DNA of 64,000 nucleotides from Gemmatimonadota bacterium. GTDB lineage: Bacteria; Gemmatimonadota; Gemmatimonadetes; Longimicrobiales; Gaopeijiaceae. The stretch is from assembly GCA_041390105.1 (NCBI GenBank), contig JAWKQO010000003.1, positions 682,001 through 746,000 on the forward strand. Direction: 5' to 3'. Positions 16,136 to 24,836 of this stretch are shown here, piece by piece. Every line of letters begins with the position of its first letter. The stretch's first letter is position 1. Below the pieces are notes generated by a model. It made no database searches. It was given only the letters and a program-made list of their open reading frames with translations, and was not told where the DNA came from. Made by a program: the position numbers and the translations under genes.

Positions 16136-17314
16136 CTACCGCGACCCCAGGTACAGCACGTTGCGGGCTTCGGAGCGCGCCATTGCGATGTCCAGCAATC
16201 CATCTTCGTTGAGGTCGCCGACGGCGAAGCCGTAGGCCGAGCCTTCGTCATCCCCAAAGGGCACCGGCGTGAAGGCCCCCGGCCCGTCGTTGAAGTACAC
16301 GATCGGCCGTGACTCCACGAATCCCACGATGATGTCGGGTCTTCCGTTGCCGTCCATGTCGGCGACCCGGATCGCGTAGGGCCTGGCGCCCGAGGCATCG
16401 AGCGGCTGGGCCGGTCCGAACGTCACGCCGGGCTCCCCCATGAACAGCGCCGGTCCCGTCCGTTCATCGATGGCGGCGAGGTCCGGAACCCCATCCCCAT
16501 CGAGATCCGCGACCTTGGCGCTGCGGATGTTCGCGTCGGGGGGACCGAAGGGATGGCGCTCCTCGAAGTGCCCCGCGCCGTCGTTCAAGTAGACGTAGCT
16601 CTGGCCGCCGTCACGATGCGGAACCACCAGGTCCGGCGCACCGTCGCCGTTCAGGTCGGCGGGCGTGATGGTGGTGGCTGACCCCATGCTCACAGCCACG
16701 CAGGGCGCGTTGAAGCCCCCCTCGGCGGTGCCGAAGCAGATGAAGCTGGGTCCGGTGTTGTCCCCGTAGCGGTTCGCCAGCACCGCGTCCAAGCGGGTAT
16801 CCCCATCGAAGTCCGCCACGGCGAGATGGCGGGTGGACCACTCGGGCTCTCCGAACGTGGAGCCCACGGAGAAGTGGCCCGTTCCGTCGTTCAGATGCAC
16901 CAGCTTGGGGTCGGGATCGTCGTTGCTGACGACGATGTCGAGGTCTCCATCCCCATCCAGGTCCACGAGCTCACCCGAGTACGAGCGGTCCGCATCCGGG
17001 CCTACCGCATAGGGATCGGCGAAGCCGCCGTTCCCGTCGCCGAGGAGCACGAGATCCAGCAGCGGCCAGTGACGTCCCTTCACCAACACCACATCGAGAT
17101 GTCCGTCGCCATCGACGTCACCCACGCTGACGTTGGCCGAGGTGGCGGCCGAGTCCTCGAGGAAGATCGCCGTGTCGAAGTGGCGGGCTCCACCCTCTGG
17201 CACGGCCGCGCGCGTGCACGCACCGAGGAGTGACGCGGCCAGCAGCGGTGCCAGGATGTGCAGGGCGCGAACGTCGCGCTGCACGGGGTCTTTCGAGATG
17301 ATGCGGACGTCCAT
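16136..17314 (-). CDS. FG-GAP/VCBS repeat lipoprotein, seven-bladed propeller
   Basis: Lipoprotein (lipobox LLGAC near residue 33) of 392 residues built from about seven FG-GAP/VCBS repeats. Each repeat carries an acidic calcium-binding loop of the type DxDGDGxxD (for example DVDGDGHLD, DLDGDGDLD, DLNGDGAPD, DLDGDGVPD, DMDGNGRPD, DLNEDGLLD). This predicts a beta-propeller of integrin-alpha type on the cell envelope. Such proteins bind partners or polymers; no enzyme motif is seen. The start at 17314 has GAGGTG four bases before it. It converges on the aminotransferase gene. Confidence 0.88.
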   Translation of the reverse strand: MDVRIISKDPVQRDVRALHILAPLLAASLLGACTRAAVPEGGARHFDTAIFLEDSAATSANVSVGDVDGDGHLDVVLVKGRHWPLLDLVLLGDGNGGFADPYAVGPDADRSYSGELVDLDGDGDLDIVVSNDDPDPKLVHLNDGTGHFSVGSTFGEPEWSTRHLAVADFDGDTRLDAVLANRYGDNTGPSFICFGTAEGGFNAPCVAVSMGSATTITPADLNGDGAPDLVVPHRDGGQSYVYLNDGAGHFEERHPFGPPDANIRSAKVADLDGDGVPDLAAIDERTGPALFMGEPGVTFGPAQPLDASGARPYAIRVADMDGNGRPDIIVGFVESRPIVYFNDGPGAFTPVPFGDDEGSAYGFAVGDLNEDGLLDIAMARSEARNVLYLGSR

Positions 17315-17395
17315 GGGCACCTCGGAGGGCTTGGCCTGCTCCGTGGTAGCCTACTGGGGGCGGGCGATCTCGGCCACCGCCCCAAGCGAGACGAT

Positions 17396-18001
17396 TCAGC
17401 CCACCTCGCCCAACGCACTCTGCAACAGCGCTCTCGCCGACCAGCGCATCACCTCCACCGCCCGCTGCCTGGAGAGACCACCGAGATCGATCAATGCGAC
17501 CAACGCCTCGATGCCAATGGTCGCACCAAGGGCCTGGACGAGGCGCTCGTAGCGAGCCTTTCCCAGTCGGCGCCGTACCGGCGCCAGCGCATCGTCGAGC
17601 CAGATGAAGCGGCGCCCCTTGCGCAGCGTCAGCTCGTGCTCGGGAGGCGCCCCCTCCAGGGAGATGCGCAGCATGGTGCGGTAGCTCTCCTCCGCATCCA
17701 GGAAGATCCGCGCGAGGCCGGTCACGACCCGGTCCAGCCGCTCCTCCGCATCGGTCGGCGGGTCAGCGCCGAGTAACGAGGGCGCCTCGACCTCGGGGTG
17801 CGCCGCCACCAGCAGCGCCTCCCGATTCGGGAAGTAGCGGTAGGCGGTTGCGCGCGAGATGGACGCCGCCGCTGCGGCCTCTTCCACTGTGGGGCTGACG
17901 CCCCCGCGCACCAGGTCGCGGGCCGCCTGAATCAGCGCCTCCCGGGTCCGCGCTTTCTGGGACGTTCGCCCGGTCGCTTCATATGGGATTGACATGCTCA
18001 T
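17396..18001 (-). CDS. TetR/AcrR-family transcriptional regulator
   Basis: 201-residue regulator. The DNA-binding helix-turn-helix lies at about residues 18-62 (TREALIQAARDL ... ISRATAYRYFPNREALL). The C-terminal half is a helical ligand-binding domain of no known specificity. It is transcribed divergently from the FAD oxidoreductase at 18069, only 67 bases away, the usual arrangement for a TetR repressor and its target. A second in-frame ATG at 17995 is equally possible; no good ribosome site precedes either. Confidence 0.9.
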   Translation of the reverse strand: MSMSIPYEATGRTSQKARTREALIQAARDLVRGGVSPTVEEAAAAASISRATAYRYFPNREALLVAAHPEVEAPSLLGADPPTDAEERLDRVVTGLARIFLDAEESYRTMLRISLEGAPPEHELTLRKGRRFIWLDDALAPVRRRLGKARYERLVQALGATIGIEALVALIDLGGLSRQRAVEVMRWSARALLQSALGEVG

Positions 18002-18013
18002 TATGATACCATA
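18002..18013. promoter_or_regulatory. Candidate TetR operator
   Basis: An imperfect 12-bp palindrome (TATG at one end, CATA at the other, 4 central bases) lies between the tetR start codon and the FAD oxidoreductase gene. Its position would block both divergent promoters. It is short and the centre is not symmetric, so this is only a candidate. Confidence 0.35.
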
Positions 18014-18068
18014 GTCTCACAAACAAGGGAAGGCCCCCGCTCATCGACGGTTCACGTCCGGAGGAGTC

Positions 18069-19496
18069 ATGAATGAGCTCGAGCTGACGCAACTCGATGG
18101 CGGGAAGGTGTTGCTCGACGAAAACGCACTGAGCGGGCTCCGCACCGCGTTCGGCGAACAGCTCATTCTCCCGAGCGACGCTGGCTTCGAAGCAGCCCGC
18201 AAGGTCTGGAACGGGATGATCGATCGGCGCCCTGCCCTCATCGTCCGCTGCCGGGGCGCGGCGGACGTCCTCGCGGCGCTGCGGTTCGCGCGGGAGCACC
18301 GAGCTCTGCTGGCCGTACGCGGCGGTGGGCACAACGTGGCGGGCTACGGCACCTGCGATGGCGGCTTGGTCATCGACCTCTCCCCGATGCGCCACGTCGA
18401 GGTGGACCCGACCACCCATACGGTCCGGGTTGCCGGAGGTGCCACCTGGGCGGAGGTGGACCGGGAGACGCAGGTCTTCGGACTGGCCGTCCCGGGAGGC
18501 ATCGTCTCCACCACGGGGGTCGCCGGACTGACGCTCGGCGGAGGCCAGGGTTGGCTACGGCGCACCTATGGCATGGCATCCGACAGCTTGAAGTCGGCCA
18601 CCGTCGTCACGGCCGCCGGCGAGCTCGTCACCGCCAGTCTCGAGCAGAACCCCGACCTCTTCTGGGCCCTTCGTGGGGGAGGCGGGAACTTCGGCGTGGT
18701 GACGTCCTTCGAGTTCAACACCTACCCGGCAGGTCCACTCATCGCCTTCGCAGGCCCTGCCTACCCACTCGAAAGCGCCGCAACCGTGATGGCCGCCATG
18801 CGTCGCTTCGCCTCCGACGCACCGGACGAGGTCAACCTTTCGGCGACGTGGTGGTCGATCCCCGCCGTGGATGCCTTTCCGGCCGCGCTGCACGGTCGCC
18901 CTGTGATCATCCTGGGAGCTGTGTACGTGGGCGATCCCAGCGTTGGAGAACGGGTTCTGCAGCCGCTGCGAGAGATCGAGACACCGTTGCTCGATCTCTC
19001 CGGCACGCTCCCCTATCTGGCGCTGCAGAAGCTGTTCGATCCGTTCTTCCCGGCGAGGGAGCTGCAGTACTACTGGAAGTCGATCTATTTGTCGGGGCTC
19101 GATGAGGATGCCGTGCAGACCGTCGCAGAGCGGGTCGCGGCTCGTCCCTCCGCGATGTCGATGGTGGGGCTGTGGGCGCTCGGCGGTGCGCTGGACCGCC
19201 TGGACGGATCGGCCTCCGCCACCGGTGAGCGGGGAGCACCCTACCTGCTCGAGATCCTGGCCAACTGGCAGGATCCTGCCCAATCCGCCGAGAACATCGC
19301 CTGGGCCCGGGACCTGTTCGATGCGATGAGGCCCCACGCGACAGGAAAGACCAACCTGAACTTCCCCGGCACCGGAGACGAAGAAGGATTCACGCGCGCG
19401 GCGCTTGGTGAACATTGGAAGAGGCTCGTCCAGATCAAGCAACGCTTCGATCCGGAGAACCTGTTCCGCCTCAATCAGAACATCACGCCTTATTAG
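18069..19496 (+). CDS. BBE-type FAD-linked oxidoreductase
   Basis: Flavoprotein oxidase/dehydrogenase of the berberine-bridge-enzyme family, 475 residues. The FAD-binding PCMH domain has RGGGHNVAGYG, with His88 the expected covalent flavin link, and GGGQGWLRRTYG. The second link of bicovalent members, a Cys in a GxCPTVG-like stretch, is replaced here (GIVSTTG, about 144-150), so the flavin is probably attached through histidine only, as in 6-hydroxynicotine-oxidase-like relatives. The C-terminal BBE domain is intact (FDPENLFRLNQNI). No signal peptide. GGAGGAG precedes the ATG. It is probably controlled by the divergent TetR. The substrate may be a sugar, alkaloid-like or phenolic compound. 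Confidence 0.9.
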   Translation: MNELELTQLDGGKVLLDENALSGLRTAFGEQLILPSDAGFEAARKVWNGMIDRRPALIVRCRGAADVLAALRFAREHRALLAVRGGGHNVAGYGTCDGGLVIDLSPMRHVEVDPTTHTVRVAGGATWAEVDRETQVFGLAVPGGIVSTTGVAGLTLGGGQGWLRRTYGMASDSLKSATVVTAAGELVTASLEQNPDLFWALRGGGGNFGVVTSFEFNTYPAGPLIAFAGPAYPLESAATVMAAMRRFASDAPDEVNLSATWWSIPAVDAFPAALHGRPVIILGAVYVGDPSVGERVLQPLREIETPLLDLSGTLPYLALQKLFDPFFPARELQYYWKSIYLSGLDEDAVQTVAERVAARPSAMSMVGLWALGGALDRLDGSASATGERGAPYLLEILANWQDPAQSAENIAWARDLFDAMRPHATGKTNLNFPGTGDEEGFTRAALGEHWKRLVQIKQRFDPENLFRLNQNITPY

Positions 19497-20488
19497 GCGT
19501 CGCTGACCGCGGAGTCGCAGTCTACGAAACTCAGCGGAGCCTCGGGCTCCACACCGTCCCAGTCCGCGACTGCGACGAGCGCATCGATGGCGGCGGCGAT
19601 GGCGCCGAAGCCAGCCGGTGCCTGGCCTCCATAGTCCACCACCCCATGGGTCTGCCCGGGCTCCGGACCGTACGTGATGATGCAGGTACTGGGATGGTCG
19701 GTGGCATCCACCTCGTAGCGATCCGCGAACGCTGCGAAGCCCTCCTGCTGAAGAGCCTCGGCGATCCGCTCGAAGGCGTCGCCGGGGACGGTCCCCTCAT
19801 AGAGGCCGATCCGCGTCGTGTGTTTGACTCCTGCGTACGTCAGTCTGCCCGAGCGACGGAGGACCACGGCGTATTCCGGGCATGTGCCAAAGCAGGCCGT
19901 CCGTCCCAGTGCGACCGAGTCGTAGGGGGCACTGAATCGGATGCCGTCCGGAGGCAGGTCCGGTCCGGTACTGTCGGCCAAGGCCTCTAGAGAGTCGAGC
20001 ATCCCCTGAGGTACGAGATTCCAGATGGCCTGGTGGACCTCGATCGCTCGGACACCCCACGGATCCGGCATGAACTCGTCGAGGGTCAACGTGTCCCCGC
20101 CATTGACGATGCGAAGCCCGCTCACGCCACCACCCACCCGTGTCCGGTCGGGATCCCACTCGGGTTTGGAGTCCGGCAGGGGCGCCAGCATCGTCCAGAG
20201 CGCCGCTCGGGCGTCCGCCGCTAGGGGGAACTCGGCGCGCACCGTATCCCATCCCGAGGGTGGATAGCTCGCTTCCAGGTGCAGCTCCACCGCGCCGGAA
20301 TCGGTAGGACCCACCCACACGACCCGTCGCCAGTTCCCAGAGCCCAGAGCTCCGCTGCTGGAGACAGCAGCGACCGCGAAGTCGTCCGGGAGTGGAGTGA
20401 GGGACCGGGGACCGCAGCCCATGGCTCCCACTCCCACGGTGGTGCCCACGACGAGCGACGCGAAAAGGCCCCCTGCGCGGGCGTTCAT
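19493..20488 (-). CDS. Lipoprotein with DUF6438-like domain
   Basis: Predicted lipoprotein (hydrophobic signal ending AMGC, Cys about 25), about 331 residues, function unknown. The central stretch GRTACFGTCPEYAVVLRRSG followed by LTYAG matches the DUF6438 pattern as I remember it: a CFGxCPxY motif before a short beta strand. The N-terminal part is a separate beta-rich segment. I place the start at 20488, next to the signal peptide; the open frame continues 28 codons upstream with no recognisable content. Its last 4 bases overlap the convergent oxidoreductase gene. Confidence 0.72.
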   Translation of the reverse strand: MNARAGGLFASLVVGTTVGVGAMGCGPRSLTPLPDDFAVAAVSSSGALGSGNWRRVVWVGPTDSGAVELHLEASYPPSGWDTVRAEFPLAADARAALWTMLAPLPDSKPEWDPDRTRVGGGVSGLRIVNGGDTLTLDEFMPDPWGVRAIEVHQAIWNLVPQGMLDSLEALADSTGPDLPPDGIRFSAPYDSVALGRTACFGTCPEYAVVLRRSGRLTYAGVKHTTRIGLYEGTVPGDAFERIAEALQQEGFAAFADRYEVDATDHPSTCIITYGPEPGQTHGVVDYGGQAPAGFGAIAAAIDALVAVADWDGVEPEAPLSFVDCDSAVSDA

Positions 20489-20612
20489 GGACGGGAGTAC
20501 GCCCAGGACCCGTCGGGGAGGACGAGGCGAGGACCGTGAAGCATGGACGGCTCCGGGAAAGAGGGACTTCACCGGACACGCGAGAACGCCGGAGCACGCG
20601 GATCAGGAGGCC

Positions 20613-21005
20613 CTACCGGATCCCCGTATCGTAGTGGATGGTGACCTCCGTGTAGCTTCCCGCGACGACGGTCACGTCCTGATCGGCAGCCGTGGGGAGC
20701 GGGCGCCCGGATTCCGGTCGTAGTGTGTAAGCCCCGGGGCGAAGTCCGACCCTGAAGGTACCGTCCGACCCGGAGCGCACGTTCGTCACGAAGGCTCCCC
20801 CCTGCTCGCGAATCTCGATGGTCGCTTGGTGGGGAAGGTCGGGACAGGGATTCGCTTCGGTCTCGACCGGGCACTGGGGGCCGATCAGGACCAGTCCCGC
20901 GATCCCTTGTGCCGCGCCGGGGCCGAGGAGGGCATCGGAGTCGCAGGCCGGCAGCATCACGCTGGCGAGCAATCCTAGCAGACAAGTTGTCAGTAACCTT
21001 CGCAC
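20613..21005 (-). CDS. Small lipoprotein with carboxypeptidase-regulatory-like fold
   Basis: 130-residue predicted lipoprotein. A GTG start at 21005 leads straight into a signal sequence (RRLLTTCLLGLLASVMLPAC). The mature part begins GIAGLVLIGPQCPVE and ends with a beta-sandwich pattern (GSDGTFRVGLRPGAYTLRPES) typical of carboxypeptidase-regulatory or transthyretin-like domains. Such small proteins are usually structural or ligand-binding; no catalytic motif is seen. It lies between two other exported proteins on the same strand, with gaps of 124 and 248 bases. Confidence 0.75.
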   Translation of the reverse strand: MRRLLTTCLLGLLASVMLPACDSDALLGPGAAQGIAGLVLIGPQCPVETEANPCPDLPHQATIEIREQGGAFVTNVRSGSDGTFRVGLRPGAYTLRPESGRPLPTAADQDVTVVAGSYTEVTIHYDTGIR

Positions 21006-21253
21006 GATGATCGCGCTCCGTTGGCTCGGCCTTCCGCTGTGGCCGCTACCCATCGAACGCGTGGGGCCTCCCAACCGTGACGCGCCTTCCCTCAGAGAGC
21101 GTGGACGGGCTGGACCAGCGCCGTCCGCCATTGGTCAGGCTCCTCACCGGAATCGGGACCCACGACGTACGACTCCCAGGGCGCCCCGTCTGCCCGACGT
21201 CCCAGCTCTTCGACCAACGCCGCCAGCCGCGCGTGCGTGGCACCCGGCCTCAG

Positions 21254-22438
21254 CTACTCCCCCTCCAGCCAACCGTACTCCCACGTCCAAGGCAGGCCCG
21301 TTTCTCCAAGCACGGCCCGCACAAGGTCCGGGTAGAGACGCTCGGCCCGGACGTCGTTGGACAGGAGCACCACACAGCGCCGCTCCTGATCGACACACAC
21401 CACCATGTTGCCCGTCCAGTCGTTGTGGCCGCCCTTGAACCATACATCGCCGCGGTCGGCGTGGAACGTCACCAGACCCAACCCGGCCCCCAGTCCGATC
21501 GCGGCGTTGGCGGGGTTGGTCTCCGTGGCAAGCGTGGGGAACTGGTGGGCCGAGGAGATGGGAACCTGCATCCGCATCATCTCCGATCGTGACGCGGCCG
21601 TCAGGCCGTCCCCTCGAACCAGCCCGGCCCAGAACCGTGCCTGATCGTCGATCGTGGTATCCATGGAGCCCGCTGCGCTCACGCGCGAGCGTTCGTCATG
21701 TGGCTCCGGCGTTCCGTCCGAACCGAAGCCATCGGCCAGGTCGGTCGCCAAGTCGGGGCGCCACTGCATCGATGTGCGCCTCATGTCGAAGCGGTCGTAG
21801 ATCCGACGTTGCATCTCCTCTCCGACATCCAGCCCCAGCCCTTCCTCCAGCACCAATTGAGCGATGTAGAACCCTTCACCGGAGTAGCCGTAGCGCGTGC
21901 CGGGGTCGTGATGGAAGCGGAGCTTCCCATCTTCCTCCAACCAGCGGAAGTTCGCGAACCCTGTTGCATGGGTCAGCAGAATGCGCATGGTCAGTGCCTT
22001 CCAGCGGTCATCGCCTGCCAGGTCGCCGTAGTCTTCGTACGCCGGCAGCGGCTGCGGGAGCAGCTCGACGACCGAGGCATCGAGGTCCAGCCGCCCCTCG
22101 TCCACCAGCTGCATGACCAGATACGCGAACGCGGTCTTGGTCAGGGACGCGCCGTACATCACGGTCCCGGTCGTCAAGGGGTCACCCGCGGCGTTGCGGA
22201 TCCCGTAGGCCACCACATGGGCGACCGCCCCGTCGACGATGACGCCGAGTGCCAGCCCTTGCACGTCTTCGCGCTGCATCAAGGCGTGCGCGGCGCTGTC
22301 GATCGCGGAGGAGGACGGAAGGTCGCCTGTGTCGCGGTGCGCCATGCAGCTGGTCAATGCCCACGAGGTCGCGAAGCACAGCGCGAGTGCGCGCAGAAGC
22401 GAGGACCTGGCGCCACTAGTGCCCTGCCTGGCCGGCAT
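21254..22438 (-). CDS. Secreted serine hydrolase, beta-lactamase/DD-peptidase fold
   Basis: Exported class C beta-lactamase-like hydrolase, about 394 residues. The nucleophile motif SLTK (SxxK) lies in MYGASLTKTAF; the second motif is YSGEGF in place of YxN, a common variant in esterase-like members; and KGGHNDWTG supplies the third motif. The signal looks like a lipoprotein type (SWALTSC). The start is uncertain: ATG 22438 overlaps the upstream gene by 23 bases, while ATG 22501, preceded by GGAGG, would give a longer leader. Possible activities are esterase, D-aminopeptidase or penicillin-binding protein-like; these cannot be separated by sequence alone. Confidence 0.85.
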   Translation of the reverse strand: MPARQGTSGARSSLLRALALCFATSWALTSCMAHRDTGDLPSSSAIDSAAHALMQREDVQGLALGVIVDGAVAHVVAYGIRNAAGDPLTTGTVMYGASLTKTAFAYLVMQLVDEGRLDLDASVVELLPQPLPAYEDYGDLAGDDRWKALTMRILLTHATGFANFRWLEEDGKLRFHHDPGTRYGYSGEGFYIAQLVLEEGLGLDVGEEMQRRIYDRFDMRRTSMQWRPDLATDLADGFGSDGTPEPHDERSRVSAAGSMDTTIDDQARFWAGLVRGDGLTAASRSEMMRMQVPISSAHQFPTLATETNPANAAIGLGAGLGLVTFHADRGDVWFKGGHNDWTGNMVVCVDQERRCVVLLSNDVRAERLYPDLVRAVLGETGLPWTWEYGWLEGE

Positions 22439-23108
22439 GTGCCAGGGCGGAAGGAGCCCTGCACCCGACGATCGCCGGAGCTTCCTGGACCAACGCGTCA
22501 TTCGTGAGCGCCTCCACCATGAACAGGGCAAAGTCTACACGTCTAGTACGGTTGCTCTCGAGGATTTGATCTCCGACATGCCGACTCCAGACGGGGAGTC
22601 CCTCGCTTTCGCCCTCTTCCAGATCACTCCCCCGCACCACCGTCCAGCGTCGGTCGCTGGTGAAGACTCGCCGGCAGGCTTCCACCTGGTCGTCCAGGTC
22701 CGCGAACCGGAGGAGGCGCGCGAACGTGCCGAACAACGCGACCAGGATCCTGTGCTTCCGGGAATATCTGTCTTTTCCATCCCGCGTGATGTGCCAGCCG
22801 CACGAGAAGACTAACCGCGCATCCGGCTCGGCGTGGTCCAGGACCGCCTGAGCGGTTCCCGTCGAGTAGCCGTCCACACCCCAGGGGACCAGGACCGTCA
22901 GCACGCCTTCACAACCGGCCACCGCGCGTCGGATCATCTCAGGATCGTTGGTCCGGCCGGGCACGATGGTGATGCGGCCGTGGAACTCTTCGAGCTTTTC
23001 GACGCTCTGCTCCCGGCAGACGGCCAACACTTGATGACCACGGTCCAACGCGTGTTGCACCATGTACTTCCCGAGTTTTCCCGATGCGCCGATGATGCAG
23101 ACTCTCAT
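22416..23108 (-). CDS. NmrA/SDR-like NAD(P)-binding protein
   Basis: 230-residue atypical short-chain dehydrogenase. The N-terminal dinucleotide motif GASGKLGKYMV (residues 7-17) is clear, followed by an NmrA-like layout (RTNDPEMIRRAVAGCEGVL). The canonical YxxxK catalytic pair is not obvious; it may be an NADP sensor or epimerase-like reductase rather than a classical dehydrogenase. The 3' end overlaps the serine hydrolase start, suggesting co-transcription. The substrate is unknown. Confidence 0.82.
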   Translation of the reverse strand: MRVCIIGASGKLGKYMVQHALDRGHQVLAVCREQSVEKLEEFHGRITIVPGRTNDPEMIRRAVAGCEGVLTVLVPWGVDGYSTGTAQAVLDHAEPDARLVFSCGWHITRDGKDRYSRKHRILVALFGTFARLLRFADLDDQVEACRRVFTSDRRWTVVRGSDLEEGESEGLPVWSRHVGDQILESNRTRRVDFALFMVEALTNDALVQEAPAIVGCRAPSALAHAGQAGH

Positions 23109-23165
23109 GGACAGCCCTTTGCCACGGCGGGTTCGCGAACGAAGGGCTTCGCTTACCCTCGCCCT

Positions 23166-23705
23166 CTACCTCGCGTTCATCCCCCGAATGTCAGCCAGCG
23201 CGGCCGCGGAAAACCCGGCTCTGGCCAGGAGGGCCAGTAGGAAGTCGGTCTTCCCCGCGGTATAGGCGTCCCGGTCCTCGGCGAAGGTGTCTGCAAGCGC
23301 TTTCTTCAACTCACCGTAGGCGCGCGCCTCGGATGAGGAGGCCCGCAGCGCCGCGCGCACCGTAAGGTGGTTCGCCAGTGCCTCACTGTCCGAGGAACAG
23401 AGGTACAGGTGGTGACGTGGAGATCCGGGAGGCTCCGCGAACGCCTCCCGGCCAGGGATCCCGAGGTCTCCTTGGTGTCGGTAGCCGAGACCCTCCAGCC
23501 GGCGCGTGCACTCGTTGATCAGGGCCGGAACGGCGACCACATCGAGGTCGATGATCGGCTTGGCCGCCAGCCCCGGGACCGCAGTACTCCCCACGTGCTC
23601 GATCGTAATTGCCACGTCCGAGACTGCGGGCCAGATGCGAGCCCGCAGGTGTTCGTAGAGCAGGGGCCACTCGGGATCGTAGTCCCTGACTTCTACACGA
23701 CGCAT
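23166..23705 (-). CDS. GrpB-family (UPF0157) nucleotidyltransferase-fold protein
   Basis: 179-residue protein of the GrpB/UPF0157 family. The nucleotidyltransferase-like core is visible: EHVGSTAVPGLAAKPIIDLDV (residues 36-56) carries the GS and DxD-type residues, and HHLYLC and NHLTVRAALR are the conserved family segments. Biochemical function is not established for most members. It ends in the expected long helix (AYTAGKTDFL). It stands alone on the minus strand between the SDR-like gene and the LptF/G-like gene. Confidence 0.9.
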   Translation of the reverse strand: MRRVEVRDYDPEWPLLYEHLRARIWPAVSDVAITIEHVGSTAVPGLAAKPIIDLDVVAVPALINECTRRLEGLGYRHQGDLGIPGREAFAEPPGSPRHHLYLCSSDSEALANHLTVRAALRASSSEARAYGELKKALADTFAEDRDAYTAGKTDFLLALLARAGFSAAALADIRGMNAR

Positions 23706-23736
23706 CCCGACGCCCTGCGAGTGTGGTGGAGTTGGG

Positions 23737-24831
23737 TCAGCCGCCGATCGCGAGCCTCTCCGCGGCGTGTGCGGGGCCGGGCCGGGCTGGCCGCCAAAGG
23801 AGCAGGAGGACGGCGGTCAGGAGCACCAGATTCGGCAGCCACATGGCCACGAACGGGGAGACCATCCCGCGGTCGGCCAGCGACTCGCCGGCGACGAGCG
23901 AGAAGTAGTACGCGGTGAACACGATCACGCTGGCGCCGGAGACCAGACGGCCGCCCCCGTCCGGGAAGCGGATCGCGATCGCTGCGGCGGTCAACGCCAG
24001 GACCATACAAGCCATGGCGAGAGCGATCTTCTTCTGGATCTCGACCTCAAAGCCCGAGGCACGCACGGCGGCTTCCGGTGTCGGTGCGCTTCGTGCGTTC
24101 TCTGCCGCCGCCCGCAACTCGCCGATGGTCATGGTGCGGTCGGTCAGCCTGGGCGGAACACCAGCCAGCTCGGCCGCGAGCCGGGTGTTGGTGCGCGGAA
24201 CCACCTGCGCGTTGGACACGAAGGTCAGCGTGGCGATGACTGCCGCCGCCCCCAGGACGGGCGCGAGCAGCCGGCGGACGCCGTGCCGCTCTCGGCGCGC
24301 GGCCCCCAGAATGCCCTCACGGCCCAGCCGAGTGAACACCCAGGAGACGGCGATGAAGGTCGCCATGGGGATGGTCAGGGCCAACGTGAAGGGGATCACC
24401 AATAGCAGCACGCCTAGAATGCTACTGGCCGAGGCTCCGCCGGCGCTGAGTTGCGGCACCAGCCGCACGGCGTGTTGGGCGACCAGGAGTGCCGTCAGCG
24501 ACAGGAGGGAGACGGCGAAGGGGCGGGCATGGCGGCGGAGCAGCTGCCCGCTGGTGAGATTGGACATCGGTGAACCTCCCGAAGGCATGCCGTCCTCTTC
24601 GCGCACAGCGACAAGGGGGGCCGGCGCAGGGGCGGGGGCGGAACTGAGCCCGCTCAACGACAACCGCGCGATGGCGGCGATGGCACCCAGCGCGAAGCGG
24701 GTCCGCTCTGCGGGATCGACAATGGAGTGGAGCTCCGCCACCATGCCGCGCGCGAGCTCACGGTGGCGCGGCGGGGAGAACCGAGCGAGACGCTCGACGA
24801 TGCGCGCGAGCACGAGTGGGAGGCGGTGCAT
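23737..24831 (-). CDS. Minimal LptF/LptG-like permease with cytosolic N-terminal module
   Basis: 364-residue membrane protein. Residues 1-60 form a soluble helical module (ARGMVAELHSIVDPAERTRFALG) of a kind seen at the N-terminus of diverse membrane proteins. From about residue 105 it follows the LptF/LptG permease pattern: TM1 (SLLSLTALLVAQ), TM2-3 around IPMATFIAVSWVFTRLGREGIL, VVPRTNTRL after TM3, then IQKKIALAMACMVLALT and TM5-6 ending in WLPNLVLL. The large periplasmic jelly-roll domain that bridges lipopolysaccharide to LptC in true LptF/G is missing; only about 60 residues separate TM3 and TM4. It starts 5 bases after the PadR stop, so it is probably co-transcribed and PadR-controlled. 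Its cargo is unknown. Confidence 0.8.
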   Translation of the reverse strand: MHRLPLVLARIVERLARFSPPRHRELARGMVAELHSIVDPAERTRFALGAIAAIARLSLSGLSSAPAPAPAPLVAVREEDGMPSGGSPMSNLTSGQLLRRHARPFAVSLLSLTALLVAQHAVRLVPQLSAGGASASSILGVLLLVIPFTLALTIPMATFIAVSWVFTRLGREGILGAARRERHGVRRLLAPVLGAAAVIATLTFVSNAQVVPRTNTRLAAELAGVPPRLTDRTMTIGELRAAAENARSAPTPEAAVRASGFEVEIQKKIALAMACMVLALTAAAIAIRFPDGGGRLVSGASVIVFTAYYFSLVAGESLADRGMVSPFVAMWLPNLVLLTAVLLLLWRPARPGPAHAAERLAIGG

Positions 24832-24836
24832 CACGG

